Positions 1-8,038 of a stretch of 64,000 nucleotides of DNA are shown here, piece after piece. Positions within the stretch are counted from its first letter, which is position 1; each line of letters begins with the position of its first letter. Made by a program: the position numbers and the translations under genes. The notes beneath the pieces were generated by a model that did no database searches, was not told where the DNA came from, and saw nothing but the letters and a program-made list of their open reading frames with translations. Source of the DNA: Gammaproteobacteria bacterium (GTDB lineage: Bacteria > Pseudomonadota > Gammaproteobacteria > Steroidobacterales > XN24); the NCBI GenBank assembly GCA_024640085.1, contig JAHEFR010000002.1, positions 1 through 64,000 of the forward strand, written 5' to 3'.

Positions 1-1
1 A

Positions 2-43
2 CTCGCGGACCTCGCCCGCATCGCGGTCGAGCGTTCCCACTGA
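2..43 (+). CDS. C-terminal end of an unidentified protein (partial)
   Basis: An open frame enters from the left edge and stops at a TGA two bases before the tRNA gene. The visible tail reads LADLARIAVERSH. Thirteen residues are too few to name a family. The closeness to the tRNA suggests the stop is real, but the frame could also be chance. Confidence 0.35.
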   Translation, partial: LADLARIAVERSH

Positions 44-44
44 T

Positions 45-121
45 CGGGGTGTAGCTCAGCCTGGTAGAGCACTGCCTTCGGGAGGCAGGGGCCGGAGGTT
101 CAAATCCTCTCACCCCGACCA
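45..121 (+). tRNA. tRNA-Pro (anticodon CGG)
   Basis: Full cloverleaf: acceptor stem CGGGGTG (45-51) pairs with CACCCCG (111-117), followed by discriminator A and an encoded CCA. The anticodon arm is CTGCC-TTCGGGA-GGCAG, giving anticodon CGG, which reads proline codon CCG. The T arm holds GGTTCAAATCC. It is followed by a terminator hairpin and by two further partial copies of its own 3' end. Confidence 0.97.
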
Positions 122-182
122 TTCATGAGAAAAAGGCCGTTCTCACCCGAGTCGGGACGGCCTTTCTTGGTGAATGGTCGGT
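122..182 (+). terminator. Rho-independent terminator after tRNA-Pro
   Basis: AAAGGCCGT (132-140) pairs with ACGGCCTTT (157-165), followed by a short T-rich tail. An outer palindrome also exists: CCGACCATTCA at 115-125 is the reverse complement of TGAATGGTCGG at 171-181, so the CCA end itself can be drawn into a longer hairpin. Confidence 0.8.
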
Positions 183-208
183 AGATGGAACCTAATGACA
201 GGTTCACC

Positions 209-225
209 GATTCGCGCAGCGAATC
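209..225. repeat. Palindrome in repeat unit 1
   Basis: GATTCGC-GCA-GCGAATC is a perfect 7-bp hairpin with a 3-nt loop. A related GATTCG/CGAATC pair recurs at 372-388 in the next unit, and both units carry a GGTTCAC motif (201-207, 393-399). This supports that the two spacer blocks are diverged copies of one unit. Confidence 0.6.
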
Positions 226-280
226 AGGGCGCGTGAGCGAAGCGAGCGCGGTCCGCAGGACCGAGCGGCGCAGCCGCGAG

Positions 281-302
281 TCAAATCCTCTCACCCCGAC
301 CA
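281..302 (+). repeat. Second copy of the tRNA-Pro 3' end
   Basis: Twenty-two bases identical to the last 22 bases of the tRNA gene (100-121), including the CCA. The core AAATCCTCTCACCCCGACCA is shared by all three copies. No cloverleaf can be formed here because the 5' two thirds are absent. A terminator hairpin follows directly, as after the true gene. Confidence 0.9.
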
Positions 303-362
303 AATCCAGAAAGGAAAATTGGCTCCCTCACCGGAAACGGGGAGGCATTTTTCTTTCTGGAT
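303..362 (+). terminator. Terminator-like hairpin of repeat unit 2
   Basis: ATCCAGAAAG (304-313) pairs with CTTTCTGGAT (353-362). An inner hairpin CTCCC/GGGAG lies at 323-343 and is followed by GGCATTTTTC. It keeps the tRNA-end plus terminator arrangement although its sequence differs from unit 1. Confidence 0.65.
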
Positions 363-397
363 GCCGGGAGGGATTCGCGGACCGAATCAGAGGTTCA

Positions 398-420
398 CAA
401 AATCGCGCTTCGCGATTTTG
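398..420. repeat. Perfect 10-bp hairpin in repeat unit 2
   Basis: CAAAATCGCG (398-407) and CGCGATTTTG (411-420) form a perfect stem around a CTT loop. It takes the same place in unit 2 as the 209-225 palindrome in unit 1. Confidence 0.7.
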
Positions 421-475
421 AACAGCGGAGCACAGCGACGCTGGCCCGAAGGGCGAGGGAACGGGGGTCCCGAGT

Positions 476-495
476 AAATCCTCTCACCCCGACCA
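476..495 (+). repeat. Third copy of the tRNA-Pro 3' end
   Basis: AAATCCTCTCACCCCGACCA is identical to the last 20 bases of tRNA-Pro. The sequence after it (CATTCAT, then AAGAAAATGACC) resembles the sequence after the real tRNA (CATTCAT, then GAGAAAAAGGCC), so this copy is closer to the original than copy 2. Distances between copy ends are 181 and 193 bp. Confidence 0.9.
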
Positions 496-506
496 TTCAT
501 AAGAAA

Positions 507-545
507 ATGACCGTCCTCACCCAATGCGGGACGGGCGTTTTTGTT
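507..545 (+). terminator. Terminator of repeat unit 3
   Basis: CCGTCC (511-516) pairs with GGACGG (529-534), followed by GCGTTTTTGTT. TTGAATGGTCGAG after it mirrors the GACCATTCA before it, again an outer palindrome like the one after the real tRNA. Confidence 0.75.
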
Positions 546-825
546 GAATGGTCGAGTTCGCCAGCATCTCGCCTCGCCCACTCCCTGGCTCTTTAGGTCA
601 ATGTCCGGCCGGCACCACTCGGAAATCCGGCGCAGATGGATTTCGAATCCGTTGGTGCATAATCTGGCTTAACGGGAATACGCGCGGCCGAAGGTCCGAG
701 ATCCTCGCCGCAAGACTGCTCATGCAAGGACCTGCAGGTGAGCGAAGGGCTGCAGCAAAGAATCTGCAAGCAAGGATCAATCCTGAAATCCCGCTACAGC
801 GAACGCGGTCCGAGGAGGATTGAAA
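546..825. other. Non-coding stretch before mgtC-like gene
   Basis: No convincing gene is seen on either strand. The only clear signal is the AGGAGG at 813-818 that serves the next gene. No promoter could be assigned with confidence. Confidence 0.4.
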
Positions 826-1260
826 GTGCCTGAAATCGATATCGCCTGGCCCGAGATCTGGTTCAACTTGCTGCACCTCTCGATTGCCTATCTTCTCTCA
901 CTGCCCATTGCCATGGACCGCGATCGCGGTAGCCGCGGCGCTGGCCTGAGGACGTTCCCGCTGGTCGCAGTCGCCGCCTGCGGTTACACCCTGGTTGGCA
1001 TATCCGTGCTGGACTCAACGGACGCGGAGGCGCGCATTCTCCAGGGACTGATCACGGGTATTGGTTTCATTGGCGGCGGCGCCATCCTCAAGAGCAAGGG
1101 CAGCGTCCACGGGACTGCCACGGCGGCCAGCATTTGGAACACCGGCCTGATTGGAATGGCAGTGGCTTTCGGGCGTTACGAAATCGCAATACTGATGACG
1201 CTGATCAACTTTGTCACCCTGCGTTACGTGCGCCGGTTCAAGCAGGATCCGGAGGACTAG
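826..1260 (+). CDS. MgtC/SapB family membrane protein
   Basis: Integral membrane protein of 144 residues of the MgtC/SapB family. Members affect magnesium limitation and ATP synthase or membrane potential homeostasis; the exact role here is unknown. Family marks are the GLRTFPLVA segment after the first helix (about residues 40-48) and GIGFIGGGAILK (about 78-89), with about four hydrophobic helices. I start at GTG 826 because AGGAGG (813-818) sits 7 nt upstream. A TTG at 820 in the same frame almost touches that ribosome site and is unlikely. The gene stands alone and converges on the next one. It lacks the long C-terminal ACT-like domain of Salmonella MgtC. Confidence 0.9.
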   Translation: MPEIDIAWPEIWFNLLHLSIAYLLSLPIAMDRDRGSRGAGLRTFPLVAVAACGYTLVGISVLDSTDAEARILQGLITGIGFIGGGAILKSKGSVHGTATAASIWNTGLIGMAVAFGRYEIAILMTLINFVTLRYVRRFKQDPED

Positions 1261-1311
1261 ATCCGGGCATCGACAAGGGGCAAAGCGTTCGGGTTGACGA
1301 TCTGTCCGCGT

Positions 1312-2505
1312 TTATAACGCTGTCGAGATCAGCCCGCCAAGCAGCAACAGGACGAAGACCGCTGTGACCACATCCTGGACTGACAAGGCCCTGGTGGCGC
1401 GAGCCGAACCTGGCTGGCTCCGGCGCCTGGCGAGCCAGATCATCGCCGCCACCACGACAAGCGCAAGGACATTCAGGTAAAACGTGTAATCCAGTTTGAA
1501 CGCCACGATTTCGCCGATTTGGCGAGGCGCCTCGGGCGTGATCCCGCCGGCCACGAATCCGTAGTGAAGCGCAACCGCGGTGATGATAATGCTTACGTAC
1601 ATGACGCCCGCGATATACAGCGAAGCCTTCCATCCATAGTACTTGGCATTGATCTTGACCAGCGGCGGCACCATCAGGTCCGAATAGATAAATCCCATGA
1701 TGCCGGCGAACATGACGCCGCCCGAGTTGAGCACGGTCGCCAGGGGGATGTTTCCCATGGAGCCGATGAACGTGGCGGCGGCGACGAACGGCGCTACCAT
1801 CGCGTTCTCAATAACGATCAGGAAGCTGTCGGGGTGGATCTCCGCCAGTTCGGCGAGGAACAGAGCCCGCCAGAAACTGTCGGGGACGAATACCGCGATG
1901 AAGCCGGCCAGTGAAAACCCGATCAGGATCTCCTGCCAGACCATCTGCCACTCCATCACGAATCTCCGCCCGACCATCTCCCACCCGCGGAGACTCCGCA
2001 CCCGGTCCCGCCAGTCGAACTCATCGTCCTCCGGCGCGGCGGCCTTATCTGCGCGCCTGCGCGCCTCCTCCAGCCACTTGTCCGGATAGGTCATTCTGAT
2101 CAGCATGGAACTGATGGCAATCAGCAGCAGGCCGCCGACGATCTCGGCGACCAGGAATTGCCAACCGAGGAAGATCAGGATGAGGATGCCCAGCTCTATC
2201 ACCAGGTTCGTCGAGGCGAACATGAACGCGACGGCGGCGACGAAGTGGGCGCCCTTCTGCACCAGGGCGCGTGCCGCGGCCAGAGCAGCGAACGAGCAGG
2301 AACTGGAGATCGCGCCGAAGACCGTGGCCAGACTGACGCTTGCTGGACCGCCGTCGCCCATGTGCAGCGCCAGCTTTCGCCGGGGCACAAACACCTGGAT
2401 GCAGGCACTGACCACGTAGCCGAGCACGAATGCCCATCCCGCCTTCCAGAAGAAACCCAGGGCAGTGAGGGCGGCCTGGCCGTAGGTCTGTATAGCTTCC
2501 TGCAT
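1312..2505 (-). CDS. Permease of the ArsP/YraQ (DUF318) family
   Basis: Polytopic membrane protein of 397 residues. The segment GDGGPASVSLATVFGAISS followed by SCSF, and the later GSMGNIPLATVLNSGG, match the two inverted-repeat cores of the DUF318/ArsP permease family. Some members export organoarsenicals and others have no known substrate. A hydrophilic cytosolic loop of about 50 residues (acidic and arginine-rich) separates the two halves, and the C-terminus has further helices. GGAGG lies only 3 nt before the ATG. No ars gene is near, so an arsenical substrate is not supported by context. Confidence 0.85.
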   Translation of the reverse strand: MQEAIQTYGQAALTALGFFWKAGWAFVLGYVVSACIQVFVPRRKLALHMGDGGPASVSLATVFGAISSSCSFAALAAARALVQKGAHFVAAVAFMFASTNLVIELGILILIFLGWQFLVAEIVGGLLLIAISSMLIRMTYPDKWLEEARRRADKAAAPEDDEFDWRDRVRSLRGWEMVGRRFVMEWQMVWQEILIGFSLAGFIAVFVPDSFWRALFLAELAEIHPDSFLIVIENAMVAPFVAAATFIGSMGNIPLATVLNSGGVMFAGIMGFIYSDLMVPPLVKINAKYYGWKASLYIAGVMYVSIIITAVALHYGFVAGGITPEAPRQIGEIVAFKLDYTFYLNVLALVVVAAMIWLARRRSQPGSARATRALSVQDVVTAVFVLLLLGGLISTAL

Positions 2506-2709
2506 GGTCCTCCGTATGTCGGCTGGTACTCCTTTTCACCGTAACATGAGAAGTGGTTGATCCTCGTGGCGGAGCGCTTTGGTACCCTGCCGGAAGCGTT
2601 CATCGCTGCCCGGCATGTTAAGGTTTGCGGCTATCCGTCCGGACAGGATCCGCGTTGACGCGAGACCAGGTACTGCAAGCGCCCCGGCATTCGACAGTGA
2701 GGTAAAGGT

Positions 2710-2973
2710 TTGGATTTTGATAGCGCATTGAAGGATCCCGCGAGCTGTTTCGAGCGGCCGTCCGAGATTCTCGAACATGACGAATTCACCAGAGATCAGA
2801 AGCTGAAGATTCTGCAGCAGTGGGAATACGACGTGCTGCAACGCGAGGTCGCCACCGAGGAGAACATGCCATCTCCTTCCACCTCGCCTCCGCGGCTGGC
2901 GGAAATCAAGAAGGCGCTGGACGCACTGGGCGAAGACGGCGACCCCCGCACCGGCAGCACGAAATTCGGTTGA
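2710..2973 (+). CDS. Small conserved soluble protein, function unknown
   Basis: Predicted 87 residues, acidic. It opens DFDSALKDPASCFERP and has a LKILQQWEYDVLQREVA helix. This pattern (phase-of-use residues, QK..IL..WEYD) is familiar from small conserved hypothetical proteins of proteobacteria; I know no function. The start is probably TTG 2710; GAGGTAAAGG lies directly before it, which is closer than ideal. A second in-frame TTG at 2728 would remove the conserved N-terminus. It converges with the next gene across a 14-bp palindrome, GCGGTCCGGACCGC (3007-3020). Confidence 0.65.
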   Translation: MDFDSALKDPASCFERPSEILEHDEFTRDQKLKILQQWEYDVLQREVATEENMPSPSTSPPRLAEIKKALDALGEDGDPRTGSTKFG

Positions 2974-3101
2974 CCGCCGGATGCCTGTCGCGCCGATATC
3001 GGAGCAGCGGTCCGGACCGCGATCCGGCGATTTCCATCCACGGGCAACCGCGCGCCGCCGCGGCCATCATTTGCCCCCTGCAGACCCGCGCTGCTGATCG
3101 C

Positions 3102-3626
3102 TCAGCTATCGCTGCCCCCCTCGCCGAAACCCACCTTGCGATGGCCGCTGAGCTTGTCGTCCCGGGTCTTCTCGCCCTGCAACAGCGCCTTGCCGGCACG
3201 CCAGAAGAACTCGAGCTTGTTGGCTCCCGTCCGGTCCCAGTATTCGGCTGCCGAAGGCTCGATCTGGATCAGAACGAGATCGGGATCCTCGCTACCGGCG
3301 GGGAACCAGATTCTCCATGACGGCGACCAGAGTTCATCGAGCTTGACCTGGTCCGTCTCGAGCCTGGCAGTACCGCTGATCGACAGATAACGCCCTACAC
3401 CCTGCATCGTGACCGCGACACGAGACGTCTGGAGGACTTCCTGGAGTTTTTCATCTTCGGCGCGAGATACGAACAGCAGTGCGCCTCCGGGCTCGTGGCC
3501 AGCGATCATCATCGGGCGCGCCCGCAGGTCTCCGCTCAAAGACTCGGTTACCAGCATCGCAGTCTCGAACTCCTCGATGAAATGATCGATGCTGTCGATC
3601 TCTGTCCTTTCAGGGTCATCGAACAT
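3102..3626 (-). CDS. Pyridoxamine 5'-phosphate oxidase-like (general stress protein 26 type)
   Basis: Predicted 174 residues with the FMN-binding split-barrel pattern: RARPMMIAGHEPGGALLFVSRAEDEK, then VAVTMQGVGRYLSISGTARL and ELWSPSWRIWFPAG. This layout is that of the stress-protein 26 subgroup, which binds flavin rather than making PLP. The open frame extends further upstream, but GGAGG (3633-3637) lies 6 nt before ATG 3626, so I start at MFDDPERTE. Its substrate is unknown. It is divergent from the CBS-domain gene. Confidence 0.85.
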   Translation of the reverse strand: MFDDPERTEIDSIDHFIEEFETAMLVTESLSGDLRARPMMIAGHEPGGALLFVSRAEDEKLQEVLQTSRVAVTMQGVGRYLSISGTARLETDQVKLDELWSPSWRIWFPAGSEDPDLVLIQIEPSAAEYWDRTGANKLEFFWRAGKALLQGEKTRDDKLSGHRKVGFGEGGSDS

Positions 3627-4061
3627 CATTTGCCTCCAGTTCCGCCTCTGCCAGGGGCCGGGCCGGATCCCTTCACCGCGGGGCGCCGGGTCCGGCGCCC
3701 AGAACGAGCCCTGGCTGACACTCGCACGGTAACCGCCAGAATGGCGGAATCCGTGGCGCCTGATCAAGCGATCGCCGTTGGCATTGCTGCCTGGAAATTG
3801 CCCCGCATTTATGTCCAAAGCATGCCAAAACACTCTACATGATGCGCGCCGCGTGCATGTCGTGACCGGTCCCCATTCGCCACGGCGTCACCTCGGCGTC
3901 TACCTGTTGCGGGCCTGCCGGGCAGCCTGGGCTACCGCGTCCTGCAAGACAGGAGTGGCAGCCCGGCACCCAACCGGCTAACTTAGGCTAGAAATGCGGA
4001 CCGAGGCCCGGGCGTGATCCCTTGCCGACGGTCCGTCACTCATGCGGGGAGGAGTCAGGAC
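3627..4061. other. Divergent intergenic region with strong hairpin
   Basis: About 430 bases between two divergent genes, presumably with both promoters. The clearest structure is GGGCGCCGGGTCCGGCGCCC (3681-3700), a 9-bp perfect stem with a 2-base loop, in the leader of the PNPOx-like gene. No convincing gene is seen. Confidence 0.4.
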
Positions 4062-4490
4062 ATGACATTGGTCAGACAACTGCTGCAGAACAAGGGCGGG
4101 CAAATATGGTCCATCGCCCCCGACGCGACGGTGTTCGATGCCATCAAATTGATGGCCGAGAAAGGTATCGGCGCCCTGATCGTGACTGATGGGGATGCCG
4201 TGGTGGGCATCCTGTCGGAGCGCGACTACGCCAGGAAGGTGCTGCTGCAGGGCCGGTCATCGAAGACCACCCCGGTCCGCGACATCATGAGCGTGGATGT
4301 AATCTTTGCGCAACCGGACGATAACGTCGAACATTGCATGAGCGTGATGACCGACAAGAGGATTCGGCACCTGCCGGTGATGGAGGGCGGCAAACTGGCC
4401 GGCGTCGTATCTATCGGCGACCTGGTCAAGGCCATCATCACCGAACAGCAGGAGACCATCGAACACCTCGAGAACTACATCCGCGGCTAG
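4062..4490 (+). CDS. CBS-domain pair protein
   Basis: Soluble protein of 142 residues made of two CBS domains (about residues 8-62 and 72-135). They show the usual A..LM.E..IGALIV..GD.VVGI.SERDYARK and CMSVMTDKRIRHLPVMEGGKLAGVVSIGDLVK patterns. Such pairs bind adenosyl ligands and act as energy or redox sensors; the partner here is unknown. I start at ATG 4062, preceded by GGGAGGAG (4047-4054); an upstream in-frame extension to 4014 has no ribosome site. It ends near the convergent ABM gene. Confidence 0.9.
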   Translation: MTLVRQLLQNKGGQIWSIAPDATVFDAIKLMAEKGIGALIVTDGDAVVGILSERDYARKVLLQGRSSKTTPVRDIMSVDVIFAQPDDNVEHCMSVMTDKRIRHLPVMEGGKLAGVVSIGDLVKAIITEQQETIEHLENYIRG

Positions 4491-4584
4491 TACGGCCCGA
4501 CGCTCCGGCCACAGGATGGTGCATCGCCCACGCAAAAGGGGCGATCCTGCGACCGCCCCCGCGCTTTCCGACGCCGGCCGTTGA

Positions 4585-4896
4585 TCAGGCGGCGTGGATC
4601 TTGTACCAGGTGGAATTTGCGACTTCGAAGTGTCGCACTTCCGGCTTGCCGTCGAAGGTGTCGGTCATCGACTTCATGAGATCGGGATAGACATCCTTCT
4701 CGTAGGTCCGAAGATCCGTCTCATTGTCCCAGAAGCTGATCGCGATCGACTCCTCGTGATCCTTGTCGAGGAACGACAGTTCATCGCGGAATCCTCTCTG
4801 CTTCCTCAACAGCGGGATGACCTTTTCCTCCATCCTTCGGGTCGCCAGATCGAACTTGCCTGGTTTCACGTGCGCTTTTACGAGCCTCGCGTACAT
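4585..4896 (-). CDS. Antibiotic biosynthesis monooxygenase (ABM)-like protein
   Basis: Predicted 103 residues with the dimeric alpha-beta barrel pattern MYARLVKAHVKPGKFDLATRR, a central RGFRDELSFLDKD and SFWDNETDLRTYEK. Family members are small heme- or quinone-related monooxygenases or signalling folds; function here is open. GGAGG (4903-4907) lies 6 nt before ATG 4896, which decides the start over the longer frame to 4920. Confidence 0.8.
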   Translation of the reverse strand: MYARLVKAHVKPGKFDLATRRMEEKVIPLLRKQRGFRDELSFLDKDHEESIAISFWDNETDLRTYEKDVYPDLMKSMTDTFDGKPEVRHFEVANSTWYKIHAA

Positions 4897-5120
4897 GACG
4901 AGCCTCCTGCTTACGCTCATACCCAGTTTATCGAAACGCCGGGGTTATCCTCGACGTGCCCATGTGGTCGGGGGAGTCTTGACCACATTCAAATCTAAGC
5001 ACCATCGGCTCCCGCCCGCCATTGGGACATGTACGGATTTACAGCGGCAGGAGCGACAGACCGCTCTCCAGACCGCGCGCTTGCCGACGTGCCAGCCGAC
5101 CGCCCCGGGGCAGATGAAAA

Positions 5121-5148
5121 GCGGGCACCGACATCGGTGCCCGCGCTG
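5121..5148 (-). terminator. Rho-independent terminator of the DsrE-like gene
   Basis: A perfect 11-bp stem GCGGGCACCGA / TCGGTGCCCGC (5121-5144). Read on the minus strand it is followed by TTTTC (5120-5116). It lies about 55 nt after the stop of the DsrE-like gene. Confidence 0.85.
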
Positions 5149-5198
5149 TCCCTGTCGCCCACTCGGGCGTTCCCCCGAGCGGGCCCCGGTGAGCGGTA

Positions 5199-5684
5199 TC
5201 AGGGCTTGATATATGCGTATCCCTGACCCTGGAGGATGGCCAGCTGGGCAACCCCGCTCGGCACGATGTCGGCGTCCTCCACGTTGTAGAGATCGGTCTC
5301 CAGATTCACGTTCCGGCCATTGATGGTGTTGGCGCAGACCTGGAACTGGACCCCCTGGATCCTGAGTCCGTCGATAGTCGCCGCCATCTCCTCGTTCGCG
5401 TTGGCGTACTTGAACTTAGGCAGGCGAGCGAGAGAATCCGGTTCCAGCAACAGTGCAAGGCCGTTGCCGTGGAGCACCACCTTCAGGTCGAGATTTTCCG
5501 CGCCCACGGCGTTGATGTGATTCTGAACATTCCGCAGCGCCGCTTTCTCGAGCTTCGGATCGTCGTAGTTGATGTGATAGACCACCTTCTGCTTGGTGGC
5601 CGCCTCCGCCTGCGCGTTGCCGGCGAGTCCAAATAACGTGCCCGCGGCCAGGGCCAGGGCAATCCAGGTCGTGACTTTTTTCAT
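5199..5684 (-). CDS. Periplasmic DsrE-family protein
   Basis: Predicted 161 residues with a signal peptide (MKKVTTWIALALAAGTLFG...AQA). The mature part has the DsrE/DsrF-like fold pattern KVVYHINYDDPKLEKAALRNVQNH, LDLKVVLHGNGLALL and a conserved cysteine in QVCANTINGRN. DsrE-like proteins carry sulfur on a cysteine; whether this one does is inference. GGAGGGGAGA directly precedes the start; ATG 5684 is favoured over ATG 5696, which overlaps that site. A clear terminator follows. No other sulfur gene is adjacent. Confidence 0.85.
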   Translation of the reverse strand: MKKVTTWIALALAAGTLFGLAGNAQAEAATKQKVVYHINYDDPKLEKAALRNVQNHINAVGAENLDLKVVLHGNGLALLLEPDSLARLPKFKYANANEEMAATIDGLRIQGVQFQVCANTINGRNVNLETDLYNVEDADIVPSGVAQLAILQGQGYAYIKP

Positions 5685-6020
5685 TCTCCCCTCCATTTTT
5701 GCTGCAACCGGGATTCTCGACGATCGTTCACAGGACGCAGGCGTTGCTGCGCCACACAGCGGGCCGGCGGGCCCCGACGGGGCTCCGCCTGCAGCGCCAG
5801 CTCGCCGACGATCCCGAGCGTCACGGGCACAGGGTTGAGCCGTGAGTCTCCGGTGCCGGGGAACGTTAGCACAGGGAATGAAGGAAACGGAAAATACGCT
5901 TCTTGCAGCGCGATATAACGAATCGATATAAGGCCGTCGGCGAACGGCCCGGGAATCATGACGGGTCAGGGTGGCAGCCCACCGTCGAAAGGTCGTGCTT
6001 AGCCGGGGAGATTGCCGGGA
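5685..6020. other. Intergenic region upstream of DsrE-like gene
   Basis: No gene is seen. It holds a short direct repeat CGATATAA (5911-5918 and 5924-5931, 13-bp period), in the only A/T-rich patch, which could be part of a promoter or binding site for the DsrE-like gene. Otherwise nothing can be assigned. Confidence 0.35.
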
Positions 6021-6605
6021 CTAGAACCGGAGACGCACTCCCACCGAGGCATAATCGACATTGCTGCCGTCGACGTCGAATCGCGTGTAGCTGAGGTCCA
6101 GTCCGACGTTGTCGCCGACATTCATCTCCATGCCGCCGCCGAAGAAGGGATCGGTGCCGCTGTCGCTCTCCTCGAGGCCGAGGTCGCCGACCTTGAGTCT
6201 CGATTGCCAGTCCATATAGCCGGCGCGCGCAGCCAGCGACATCCACCGGCTCAACGGGAGGTAGGCGTCCACCCCCATCATCCAGCCTTCCAGGTCTATA
6301 TCGATATCGGGGGCGTCTTCGATGTCGCCAACATCCAGTAGATCGTCGAAGGTCTGGAAGTCGACAAAGCCGAAGCGGGCGCCAAAGAATCGATTGAACT
6401 GATAGCCGCCTGACGCTCCCCAGGCCGGCGAGATATCGTCGACCTGCACGTCAACATCGAACTGGTCAAGATCGAGACCCTCGATGGTCTCCTTCACGTC
6501 GGCCTGGCCGCCGGAGATGCCTAAGAACACACCGGACCGGTCGTCGGAAACCGCGGGGGCAGCCGTCAGGATGGCGATGAGCGCCAGCGCTGCGAAGTTT
6601 CGCAA
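6021..6605 (-). CDS. Outer-membrane beta-barrel protein (OmpX/OprF-N-like)
   Basis: Predicted 194 residues: a signal peptide (LRNFAALALIAILTAAPAVS), then alternating strands of an eight-stranded barrel, ending in the strand VDYASVGVRLRF with terminal Phe, the usual signal for BAM insertion. The mature part begins SGVFLGISGGQADVKE. I start at TTG 6605 because GGAAGGAAG lies 6 nt before it and the signal peptide begins there; the longer frame to 6848 adds unlikely sequence. Specific function unknown. Confidence 0.8.
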   Translation of the reverse strand: MRNFAALALIAILTAAPAVSDDRSGVFLGISGGQADVKETIEGLDLDQFDVDVQVDDISPAWGASGGYQFNRFFGARFGFVDFQTFDDLLDVGDIEDAPDIDIDLEGWMMGVDAYLPLSRWMSLAARAGYMDWQSRLKVGDLGLEESDSGTDPFFGGGMEMNVGDNVGLDLSYTRFDVDGSNVDYASVGVRLRF

Positions 6606-6837
6606 GGTCGTCTTCCTTCCGGCGGGGGGGACCGGATGGCCAGAGTCGGAATCAGTGTCGGCGACCCGGGCGCCACAAACTGTGAACTGCGTCACGCCCG
6701 GGACAATTGTCGTCGAGCGCGCAATCCCGACACTCGGCCCGGACAGAGCACGCCGAATACCGGGGCCCCGCGCGGCAAGATGCCCGCCGCCCCGCTTCGT
6801 GCTATAGATTCGATCTCGGCGAACGGGGGGGGAAATC

Positions 6838-7632
6838 ATGACGGACAAGCGGAAATCGGCAGATCAGGCGGAATTACCCTTCGTTGCGCCGTGCCGCGAC
6901 GTCGGACCGGGTGCGCCGTTCCGCTGGCTCGCCGCCGGCTTCCGCGACATGCGCGCCGCGCCGAAGCAGAGCATGACCTGGGGACTGATCGTCGTCGGCC
7001 TTTCGTGGCTCGTGAGCCTGCCGCCACTCCTGCTGGGCAACAAGTTTGCCCTGCTGGGGCTGCTGTCCGGGTTCGTTTTCGTCGGTCCCCTGCTGGCAGT
7101 GGCGATGTATGCGATCAGCTGGCGCCTGGGGCATGGTCGCAGGCCCACTTTCAGGCGCAGTCTGGCGGAAGCGCGCCGACAGATATCCAACTGCATGGTT
7201 TTCGCCCTGGTTCTGATGGTGATCTTCCTTGTGTGGGCAAGGGCGGCGTCGATGGTGCATGTATTCTTCCCGGCGGAAACCAACGCGGATTGGCAGGCTC
7301 TCGCCCGCTTCCTGGCCATCGGCTCCGTCGTCGGGTCGATCTTCGCCGCCATCACCTTCGCGGCCAGCGCTTTCTCCCTTCCCATGATCATGGACAGGCA
7401 GACCGACACCGTCACGGCGGTGGTCACCAGCGTCAACGCCGTGCTCAGGAACAAGGCCGCCATGGTGGTGTGGCTGGGTATCATCGTGATCAGCGTCGCC
7501 ATCGGATTCGCTACCGCATTTATCGGCCTGGCGTTCCTGTTTCCCCTGCTCGGCCACGCCACCTGGCACAGTTACCGCGAAACCATTGACGCGTCGGCCT
7601 GGCCGCCACAAGAGCCCATGGGCCTGCCCTGA
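6838..7632 (+). CDS. DUF2189-family integral membrane protein
   Basis: Predicted 264 residues with about six helices. The pattern PFRWLAAGFRDMRAAPKQSMTWG, then FVFVGPLLAVAMYAISWRL and FAASAFSLPMIMDR is that of the DUF2189 family, common in proteobacteria with no known function. GGGGGGGGAAATC precedes ATG 6838. A TATAGA at 6803-6808 could be its -10. It is followed by the cupin gene on the same strand with a 55-nt gap. Confidence 0.85.
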   Translation: MTDKRKSADQAELPFVAPCRDVGPGAPFRWLAAGFRDMRAAPKQSMTWGLIVVGLSWLVSLPPLLLGNKFALLGLLSGFVFVGPLLAVAMYAISWRLGHGRRPTFRRSLAEARRQISNCMVFALVLMVIFLVWARAASMVHVFFPAETNADWQALARFLAIGSVVGSIFAAITFAASAFSLPMIMDRQTDTVTAVVTSVNAVLRNKAAMVVWLGIIVISVAIGFATAFIGLAFLFPLLGHATWHSYRETIDASAWPPQEPMGLP

Positions 7633-7687
7633 GGGATCACCGGATCCGGGCGGGTAAGCCACACGCCGCGCTTTCGGAGGACGAAGC

Positions 7688-8038
7688 ATGAGTATTCCCG
7701 ACCTGGTCCCGTTCGACCGCGACCTGCCGTCACCGGAGCCCGGTGCGCCGGATCGTGTGATCTCGGGTCAGCCGCAGACCCTGACCCGGAACCTGTTCAC
7801 GGACCCCGGGGAGAAATTCTTCTCCGGGATCTGGGAATCGACGCCGGGCGTCTGGCGCGTGGAATATGCCGAACACGAGTTCTGCCAGATCCTGTCCGGC
7901 AAGGCAGTGCTGACGCCGGACCACGGCGAGCCGCAAACCTACTCGGCGGGCGATGCTTTCGTCATCCCCGCCGGATTCAGGGGCACCTGGGAGACGGTGG
8001 AACCACTACGCAAACACTACGCCATCTATCTGCCATGA
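7688..8038 (+). CDS. Cupin-domain protein (DUF861/EutQ-like)
   Basis: Predicted 116 residues. One cupin barrel with GIWESTPGVWRVEY, EFCQILSGKAVLTPDHGEP and GDAFVIPAGFRGTWETVEP. This is the small cupin type annotated as DUF861; its substrate is unknown. GGAGG (7677-7681) lies 6 nt before the ATG. The last 13 nt overlap the convergent lipoprotein gene. Confidence 0.85.
   Translation: MSIPDLVPFDRDLPSPEPGAPDRVISGQPQTLTRNLFTDPGEKFFSGIWESTPGVWRVEYAEHEFCQILSGKAVLTPDHGEPQTYSAGDAFVIPAGFRGTWETVEPLRKHYAIYLP

Noticed and set aside
45-545. tRNA 3' repeats read as attL/attR of an integrated element
   Set aside because: Only 180-190 bp separate the copies, no integrase is present, and each copy carries its own terminator; rtT-like duplication explains this better.
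4921-5198. Small ORFs between ABM and DsrE genes
   Set aside because: They overlap the DsrE terminator hairpin and have no ribosome sites.
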